A stretch of DNA of 7,260 nucleotides from Kiritimatiellales bacterium (lineage in GTDB: Bacteria > Verrucomicrobiota > Kiritimatiellia > Kiritimatiellales > Tichowtungiaceae): positions 1-7,260 of the forward strand of contig JAQUXG010000078.1 of the NCBI GenBank assembly GCA_028692515.1, given 5' to 3'. Shown here in pieces: positions 1 through 7,260 of this stretch; within the stretch, counting starts at the first letter, position 1; each line of letters opens with the position of its first letter. Both the position numbers and the translations under genes were made by a program. The notes beneath the pieces were generated by a model, which saw only the letters and a program-made list of their open reading frames with translations, was not told the origin of the DNA and searched no databases.

Positions 1-1020
1 GTGCGCCTCGTCGATAATCGTCAGAAAATCCTTCGGGAAATAGTCGATCAGACAGGCGGGCCGGTCGCCCGCCGCGCGACCGCCGAGATGCCGGGAATAG
101 TTCTCGATGCCGCCGCAGTAGCCGATCTCCTTCATCATTTCGATGTCGTACATCGTCCGCATCCGGATGCGCTGCGCTTCGATCAGCTTGTCGTGATCTT
201 CAAACCACCTCACCCGCTCTTCGAGTTCGGCCTTGATACGCAGGATCGCCGGCTCAAGCTTTTCAGCCGGCATCACAAAATGCTTGGCCGGCGAAATGGT
301 AATCCGGTCGAGATCTTCTTCGGTCGCGGCGGTCAGCGCGTCGATCCGGCGAATGCTCTCAATCTCGTCGCCGAAAAAGGCAACGCGGATACCGTGCGTT
401 GCGTACGACGGAAAAATGTCGATCGTGTCGCCGCGCACGCGGAAGGTGCCGGGCTTCGGTTCGTAGTCATTGCGCTCGTACTGAATGAGTACGAGTTTTT
501 CCAAAATCCCGTCGCGCCCGCAAACATCGCCGACATGGGCGGAAAGCACCATCTCGCGGTAATCTTCCGGCGAGCCGAGGCCGTAGATGCAGGAAACCGA
601 GGCGACAATAATCACATCGTCGCGGCTGAGCAAACTGTCCGTCGCCGCCAGCCGCAGGCGTTCGATCTCTTCGTTGATCGAAGCGTCTTTCTCGATGAAC
701 GTATCGGTTTGCGGAATGTAGGCTTCCGGCTGGTAGTAGTCGTAATACGAGATGAAAAACTCAACCGCGTTATTCGGGAAAAAGCTCTTCAGTTCAGCGT
801 AGAGCTGCGCCGCCAGCGTTTTGTTATGCGAAATCACCAGCGCAGACTTTCCCTGCTTCGCGATTACATTGGCAATCGTGAACGTCTTGCCGGAACCCGT
901 CACTCCTTCCAGGGTTTGAAAACGCTGACCGCGCTCCAGCCCGGCGCATAACGCCTCAATCGCCACAGGCTGGTCGCCGGTCGGCTCATAATTTGAAACA
1001 AGCTGAAAAGGAGTTTTCAC
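1..1020 (-). CDS. uvrB: UvrABC system protein B (excinuclease ABC subunit B), N-terminal 340 residues, cut by window edge
   Basis: UvrB is the damage-verifying helicase-like subunit of nucleotide excision repair. UvrA loads it on DNA and it recruits UvrC for incision. Reading the minus strand from a GTG at 1018-1020 gives an open frame to the window edge. The N-terminus ([20 protein letters not shown]) is the usual UvrB opening. The Walker A motif GVTGSGKT has its lysine at residue 45. The aromatic beta-hairpin [12 protein letters not shown] starts at residue 92, followed by the [20 protein letters not shown] segment. The helicase motif II, IIDEAH, ends exactly at residue 340, at base 1. These positions match the family numbering, which supports the GTG start. 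No in-frame start was found just upstream, and the Shine-Dalgarno is weak. The C-terminal helicase motifs and UvrC-binding tail lie outside the window. The gene is divergent from ettA. Product identity is very secure. Confidence 0.96.
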   Translation of the reverse strand, partial: MKTPFQLVSNYEPTGDQPVAIEALCAGLERGQRFQTLEGVTGSGKTFTIANVIAKQGKSALVISHNKTLAAQLYAELKSFFPNNAVEFFISYYDYYQPEAYIPQTDTFIEKDASINEEIERLRLAATDSLLSRDDVIIVASVSCIYGLGSPEDYREMVLSAHVGDVCGRDGILEKLVLIQYERNDYEPKPGTFRVRGDTIDIFPSYATHGIRVAFFGDEIESIRRIDALTAATEEDLDRITISPAKHFVMPAEKLEPAILRIKAELEERVRWFEDHDKLIEAQRIRMRTMYDIEMMKEIGYCGGIENYSRHLGGRAAGDRPACLIDYFPKDFLTIIDEAH

Positions 1021-1048
1021 AGCCCGCAGATTACCCCGAACCCGGAAC

Positions 1049-1067
1049 TTTTCCAAACCTTGGAAAA
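1049..1067. repeat. TTCCAA-N3-TTGGAA palindrome, copy 1
   Basis: This is a perfect inverted repeat with 8-base arms (TTTTCCAA / TTGGAAAA) around spacer ACC. It is the longest-armed copy in the window. It lies 28 bp upstream of the uvrB start and about 180 bp upstream of ettA, so it could be an operator for uvrB or simply a dispersed element. The same core recurs in every gene gap of this window. Confidence 0.85.
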
Positions 1068-1075
1068 AAGAGTTT

Positions 1076-1161
1076 AACCACGAAAAACACGAAATACACA
1101 AAACAGAACCCTCTCCGCCTAAAATGATATCTTTCGTGTGTTTTGTGTATTTTGTGGTTCG
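1076..1161. repeat. Face-to-face pair of 9-bp-unit repeats (AACCACRAAA type)
   Basis: The left arm (1076-1105) reads AACCAC and then continues in 9-base units: CACGAAAAA, CACGAAATA, CACAAAACA. The right arm (1131-1161), read on the minus strand, gives AACCAC followed by CACAAAATA, CACAAAACA, CACGAAAGA. The two three-unit arrays therefore face each other across about 25 bp. The arms can partly pair: 13 of 14 bases match between 1091-1104 and 1140-1153, and AACCAC at 1076-1081 pairs with GTGGTT at 1154-1159. The element fills much of the uvrB-ettA divergent gap and probably affects promoter architecture. Similar short-period repeats occur at 5624-5652 and 7042-7070. Confidence 0.7.
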
Positions 1162-1236
1162 TTTTCCGATTTTCCTCTCCGAATCTCCGTGCGCTCGGCG
1201 GTGAAATTCTTTATCAATTCCCCTCTCCTATGAATG

Positions 1237-1242
1237 AAAGGA
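1237..1242 (+). promoter_or_regulatory. Ribosome binding site of ettA
   Basis: AAAGGA lies seven bases before the ATG at 1250. It is a good Shine-Dalgarno match and supports this start. Two earlier ATGs, at 1230 and 1234, are out of frame with ettA and open only very short frames. Confidence 0.75.
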
Positions 1243-1249
1243 CGATTTT

Positions 1250-2926
<1,677 letters not shown>

Positions 2927-2956
2927 GGGAAGGAACAAAGGTATAAAGATGCAACG

Positions 2957-2971
2957 TTCCAAAGATTGGAA
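2957..2971. repeat. TTCCAA-N3-TTGGAA palindrome, copy 2
   Basis: This is a perfect 6+3+6 core with spacer AGA, beginning 30 bp after the ettA stop codon. The flanks do not extend the symmetry on the left (G), so it is shorter than copy 1. Its position is downstream of a gene and far from icd, which argues against a simple promoter-operator role for every copy. Confidence 0.8.
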
Positions 2972-2997
2972 AATACTGTTTCACGTTACTTTGTGCC

Positions 2998-3174
2998 CTA
3001 GGCCGCAACGCCGGCGTGGTGGATACCCGGCCGACTAACCATCGTTCTGGCTTCAGCCAGAGCGCTCTCAAAGCTACCAGGCGTCTCTGGATTCCAGCAG
3101 ATATAATTGGTGTCATAATCACACAATTCCGGATACCCATCGTCTATGAATATGTATTGTTGCTTTGTTTTCAT
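2998..3174 (-). CDS. Possible small hypothetical protein, 58 aa
   Basis: A minus-strand frame runs from ATG (3172-3174) to TAG (2998-3000). The product begins MKTKQQYIFIDDGYPELCDY and continues with an acidic, aromatic stretch (DTNYICWNPETPGSF) and a short helix-like ESALAEARTMV. The composition is more protein-like than the overlapping frames on either strand, and the gap is otherwise too long for its neighbours. Against it, the upstream GGGGG is only one base from the ATG, so the ribosome site is poor, and the tail GIHHAGVAA may run into repeat sequence. No family is recognised. It may be a genuine small orphan gene, a gene remnant, or chance. Confidence 0.35.
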   Translation of the reverse strand: MKTKQQYIFIDDGYPELCDYDTNYICWNPETPGSFESALAEARTMVSRPGIHHAGVAA

Positions 3175-3251
3175 GCCCCCAGTAACCCATCGCTTTATTA
3201 GATCCAGATTAGGATCAATTTAGAATTTGATTACGATTCCATCCGCGAGGG

Positions 3252-3268
3252 TTTCCAATGTTTGGAAA
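3252..3268. repeat. TTCCAA-N3-TTGGAA palindrome, copy 3
   Basis: This is a perfect inverted repeat with 7-base arms (TTTCCAA / TTGGAAA) and spacer TGT, ending 116 bp before the icd start. Its flanks resemble those of copy 4: both have GAGG just before the left arm and A-rich sequence after the right arm. That suggests a repeat unit slightly larger than the core. Confidence 0.85.
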
Positions 3269-3369
3269 AAGGCCTGTATTCCACGAATTACGCAGCAAGC
3301 AATCCGCTAACCGCACGGTTTGGAGTTGCTTCATCCTCTAAAAATCTATTTTCTAGGAGCCCATTTTAA

Positions 3370-5610
<2,241 letters not shown>

Positions 5611-5623
5611 GCGGGAATTATTC

Positions 5624-5652
5624 ACCGCGAAAGATCGCATAGAACGCAAACA
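5624..5652 (+). repeat. 29-bp intergenic repeat with 9-bp units (ACCGCGAAAGA type), copy A
   Basis: This 29-bp stretch starts 13 bp after the icd stop. It matches the reverse complement of 7042-7070 at 25 of 29 positions. It can be read as 9-base units beginning CGCGAAAGA, and its pattern resembles the AACCACGAAA arrays at 1076-1161 with CG in place of CA. It is noncoding and probably belongs to a dispersed repeat family. Confidence 0.65.
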
Positions 5653-5681
5653 GCCTTCGCCAAGGCTTCGGCGGTCAAGAA

Positions 5682-5735
5682 GGTGGAGCGGGCGCTCCGC
5701 GCACGCTTAAACGCGCTCGGAAATCGCGTTCCACC
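5682..5735. repeat. REPIN-like inverted hairpin pair A
   Basis: The outer arms GGTGGA (5682-5687) and TCCACC (5730-5735) are perfectly complementary. Inside them lie two hairpins. The left is GGAGCG/CGCTCC (5685-5690 with 5693-5698), which shares bases with the outer arm. The right is AACGCG/CGCGTT (5710-5715 with 5725-5730). Read from each end, each half is a GTGG tetranucleotide followed by a palindrome. That is the architecture described for REP sequences, arranged here as an inverted doublet. Assignment to a RAYT-mobilised family is inference. Confidence 0.6.
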
Positions 5736-5742
5736 AAAGAGG

Positions 5743-5759
5743 TTTCCAATGCTTGGAAA
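5743..5759. repeat. TTCCAA-N3-TTGGAA palindrome, copy 4
   Basis: This is a perfect inverted repeat with 7-base arms and spacer TGC. It lies exactly between the two REPIN-like elements, 133 bp after icd and 170 bp before the DUF4062 gene. Its flanks resemble those of copy 3. Confidence 0.85.
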
Positions 5760-5761
5760 AT

Positions 5762-5809
5762 GTGGAAGCGGCTTCCAGCCGCTGGCCAGAGGCAGGATGC
5801 CTCTTCCAC
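5762..5809. repeat. REPIN-like inverted hairpin pair B (three-way junction)
   Basis: The outer stem GTGGAAG (5762-5768) pairs perfectly with CTTCCAC (5803-5809). Inside it lie GCGGCT-TCC-AGCCGC (5768-5782) and AGAGGCA-GGA-TGCCTCT (5788-5804), both perfect. An alternative left hairpin, GGAAG-CGG-CTTCC (5764-5776), is also possible. Each half reads GTGG followed by a palindrome, as in element A 27 bp upstream, but the hairpin sequences differ. The element is noncoding. It could fold in DNA or RNA and may act as a transcription-end or mRNA-stability element for icd. Confidence 0.7.
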
Positions 5810-5865
5810 CTTAAAATCTTTACCGCCGCCGCGCTTGCCGCACGGCCCACCAACCTGCTAAAAAC

Positions 5866-5889
5866 TCCCTAAGTTCGGGGCGTTAGGGA
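5866..5889. promoter_or_regulatory. Inverted repeat upstream of the DUF4062 gene
   Basis: TCCCTAA (5866-5872) and TTAGGGA (5883-5889) form a perfect 7-bp inverted repeat around a 10-base GTTCGGGGCG loop. It ends 40 bp before the proposed start codon. Its position suits an operator or leader hairpin for this gene, although it could equally be another dispersed repeat. No run of T follows, so it is not a standard terminator. Confidence 0.4.
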
Positions 5890-5916
5890 ACCATAGCCTT
5901 TTTCATTGAAACAAGC

Positions 5917-5921
5917 AGGAG
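5917..5921 (+). promoter_or_regulatory. Ribosome binding site that fixes the DUF4062 start
   Basis: AGGAG lies eight bases before the ATG at 5930. It favours that ATG over the in-frame TTG at 5906, which would place the AGGAG inside the gene and add eight residues not typical of the family start. Confidence 0.75.
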
Positions 5922-5929
5922 CTTATTCC

Positions 5930-6946
5930 ATGGCAAAACCACGTGTCTTCGTTAGTTCAACGTATTACGATTTAAAACATGTGAGATCATCCCTTGATCT
6001 TTTTATTGAGTCCCTTGGTTTTGAGCCGGTGCTTTCTGAAAAAGGAAATATTGCCTATACGCCTGATACGCCCCTTGATGATTCCTGCTATCGTGAAGCA
6101 GCAACAGCCGACATCTTTGTTATTATAATTGGCGGTAGATATGGCACAGAAGCCAGTAGTAAACGGAAAACTCCAAATCGCACATTTTTTGATCGTTACG
6201 AAAGCATTACCAAGAAAGAGTACGAGAGCGCTCTTGATCGGGATATTCCTGTTTATGTCCTCGTTGAAAGTAATGTTTATTCGGAGTATCAGACATATTT
6301 ACGAAATAAAGATAATCAGAACATAACATATGCTCATGTTGATTCGGTAAATGTGTTTAGACTCATCGAAGAAATTCTCTCTAAACCAAGAAATAACCCA
6401 ACCCATACCTTTGAGCGATTTGCCGAAATCGAATCATGGCTTCGTGATCAATGGGCAGGATTCTTCCGAGAACTTCTACAAAAGCAATCACAGCAGCAGC
6501 AACTGTCTACACTTGGAGCCCAGGTATCGGAGCTAAAAGCAGTTAACGAAACCCTTCGAAAATATCTTGAAGCTGTTATGACCGGGATAACCCCAGACGA
6601 CTCAAATCGTTTGATTGAGTCTGAACAGCGTCGATTACATGAACTGGAACGAAATGAACGCATTAAAGAAAATCGTTGGTGCAGACATGTGACGAGAAGA
6701 ACTGACGTCTCATTCGACACGTTCATCGCTGCCATGCGCGAAGCAACATCCTTCTTAGACTTCACCAAGCGAATTGCGGGAAAAGAAACCGCTGATAATA
6801 GACAAAGCCTTCTCTTTCATATTCTGCAAAGCAATGAAAGCGCTCGCCGCGATTTTAATGATGTAAGAAAGTTACTGGAATTAAAGCCCCTCAGACTCCG
6901 TAAATCAGAGGTGCCATCGACTGAAGAGCCGGGGTCAGTCCCGTAA
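5930..6946 (+). CDS. DUF4062 domain-containing protein with coiled-coil extension
   Basis: The protein is 338 residues and cytoplasmic, with no signal peptide or membrane helix. The N-terminal part (about 3-115) has the DUF4062 hallmarks: KPRVFVSSTYYDLKHVR (4-20), the PVLSEKGNIAYTPDTPLDDSCYREA segment (33-57), the strand DIFVIIIGGRYG (61-72), and SITKKEYESALDRDIPVYVLVE (92-113). This strand-helix layout resembles TIR-like and nucleoside deoxyribosyltransferase-like Rossmannoid domains, with Glu97 in a plausible catalytic place; that comparison is inference. Residues about 190-250 are Gln/Glu/Arg-rich and look like a coiled coil, followed by a basic region of unknown type. The gene is visibly AT-richer than its neighbours (bases 6241-6300 are 20/60 GC), suggesting horizontal acquisition. 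The last residues, EEPGSVP, may read into repeat sequence. No partner gene is adjacent. The biochemical function is unknown. Confidence 0.85.
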   Translation: MAKPRVFVSSTYYDLKHVRSSLDLFIESLGFEPVLSEKGNIAYTPDTPLDDSCYREAATADIFVIIIGGRYGTEASSKRKTPNRTFFDRYESITKKEYESALDRDIPVYVLVESNVYSEYQTYLRNKDNQNITYAHVDSVNVFRLIEEILSKPRNNPTHTFERFAEIESWLRDQWAGFFRELLQKQSQQQQLSTLGAQVSELKAVNETLRKYLEAVMTGITPDDSNRLIESEQRRLHELERNERIKENRWCRHVTRRTDVSFDTFIAAMREATSFLDFTKRIAGKETADNRQSLLFHILQSNESARRDFNDVRKLLELKPLRLRKSEVPSTEEPGSVP

Positions 6947-6956
6947 TCTAGTAATT

Positions 6957-6971
6957 TTCCAATCCTTGGAA
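6957..6971. repeat. TTCCAA-N3-TTGGAA palindrome, copy 5
   Basis: This is a perfect 6+3+6 core with spacer TCC, starting 10 bp after the DUF4062 stop codon. It is preceded by TT, which extends the left arm but has no matching AA on the right. Confidence 0.8.
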
Positions 6972-6987
6972 CTTTTGGTCTCAATTT

Positions 6988-7002
6988 TTCCAATGTTTGT
7001 AA
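6988..7002. repeat. TTCCAA-N3-TTGGAA palindrome, copy 6 (one mismatch)
   Basis: The element reads TTCCAA-TGT-TTGTAA, one base away from the perfect core, with T-rich and A-rich flanks that extend the symmetry. It begins 16 bp after copy 5. It overlaps the distal end of the T-tract of the proposed rph terminator, so it may be decaying or doubling as part of that signal. Confidence 0.65.
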
Positions 7003-7037
7003 AAAGAAAAAGGCCGGCGCGGTTTTCCGGCTCCGGC
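7001..7037 (-). terminator. Probable intrinsic terminator of rph
   Basis: Read on the minus strand after the rph stop, GCCGG (7031-7027) pairs with CCGGC (7017-7013) around a 9-base loop. Then comes C, TTTTT, C, TTTTT. An alternative stem uses the upstream copy of GCCGG (7037-7033). The GC-rich hairpin with an immediate T-run, 30-40 bp past the stop, is what a Rho-independent terminator should look like. Confidence 0.6.
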
Positions 7038-7041
7038 TTGA

Positions 7042-7070
7042 TTTTTGCGTTCTGTGCGATCCTTCGCGGC
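7042..7070 (-). repeat. 29-bp intergenic repeat, copy B, inverted
   Basis: The reverse complement of this segment matches 5624-5652 at 25 of 29 positions. It begins at the last base of the rph stop codon and runs toward the terminator. It is the opposite-strand partner of copy A, about 1.4 kb away, so the two copies bracket the DUF4062 gene. Confidence 0.65.
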
Positions 7071-7260
7071 TAATCCGCTTTCTGCGCTTCGAGAAGCTCA
7101 GCGATCCCTTTCTCGGCGAGTTCCATCATTTGGGCCATCTGTTCTTTGGTGAAGGGTTCTTCTTCGGCGGTGCCCTGCACTTCGACGAGTTTGCCGGAGG
7201 CGGTCATGACGACGTTCATGTCGACTTCGGCTTTGGAATCTTCAACGTAGCAAAGGTCGA
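7070..7260 (-). CDS. rph: Ribonuclease PH, C-terminal 62 residues, cut by window edge
   Basis: RNase PH is a phosphate-dependent 3'-to-5' exoribonuclease that trims tRNA 3' ends and works as a hexameric ring. The visible frame enters at the window edge with [20 protein letters not shown] and continues through [15 protein letters not shown] and [16 protein letters not shown] to a TAG at 7070-7072. The [15 protein letters not shown] and closing LAEKGI-helix patterns are diagnostic of the RNase PH carboxyl end. About three quarters of a normal roughly 240-aa protein lies beyond the window. The gene converges on the DUF4062 gene and has its own probable terminator. Confidence 0.93.
   Translation of the reverse strand, partial: DLCYVEDSKAEVDMNVVMTASGKLVEVQGTAEEEPFTKEQMAQMMELAEKGIAELLEAQKAD

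Noticed and set aside
1..951. Long plus-strand open frame opposite uvrB
   Set aside because: Its product matches no family I recognise and is explained by the codon bias of the GC-rich uvrB gene on the other strand, whose frame carries every UvrB motif.
3016..3201. 61-codon plus-strand open frame in the ettA-icd gap
   Set aside because: It has no ribosome site, and its composition is less protein-like than the opposing minus-strand frame.
5762..5809. Cloverleaf-like fold considered as a tRNA
   Set aside because: It is too short at 48 bases, with no TTCGA-type T-loop, no anticodon arm of proper size and no acceptor end. It fits an inverted hairpin doublet instead.
5906..5929. TTG at 5906 as start of the DUF4062 protein
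   Set aside because: The AGGAG at 5917-5921 is well spaced for the ATG at 5930, and the family normally begins shortly before the VFVSST motif.

Overview
This window looks like ordinary bacterial chromosome with moderately high GC. It carries five protein genes plus one doubtful small one. They are separated by unusually repeat-rich intergenic gaps. The housekeeping genes (uvrB, ettA, icd, rph) are recognisable from their conserved motifs. No rRNA or 16S marker is present, so taxonomy is weak. The mix of a monomeric isocitrate dehydrogenase and gaps full of small dispersed palindromes recalls the PVC group (Verrucomicrobiota/Kiritimatiellota), but that is an impression and not a demonstration.

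Layout. Bases 1-1020 hold the 5' part of uvrB on the minus strand, cut by the window edge at the DEAH motif. A 229-bp divergent gap (1021-1249) follows, with one TTCCAA-N3-TTGGAA palindrome and a face-to-face pair of 9-bp-unit repeats. Bases 1250-2926 encode EttA, a ribosome-associated ABC-F ATPase, on the plus strand. The 458-bp gap 2927-3384 holds two more palindromes and a possible 58-aa minus-strand ORF. Bases 3385-5610 encode a full-length monomeric NADP-dependent isocitrate dehydrogenase. The gap 5611-5929 is a mosaic of at least five structured elements, including two REPIN-like inverted hairpin pairs on either side of another palindrome. Bases 5930-6946 encode an AT-richer DUF4062 protein that looks like an accessory gene. 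The convergent gap 6947-7069 has two more palindrome copies and a probable terminator for rph. Bases 7070-7260 are the 3' end of rph on the minus strand.

The genes do not form an operon or a shared pathway. They cover nucleotide excision repair, translation control, the TCA cycle and tRNA 3' maturation, with one possible defence or stress gene inserted among them. The two most interesting signals are the intergenic palindrome (five perfect copies and one near-perfect copy, in every gene gap of the window) and the DUF4062 gene with its coiled-coil extension and contrasting base composition.
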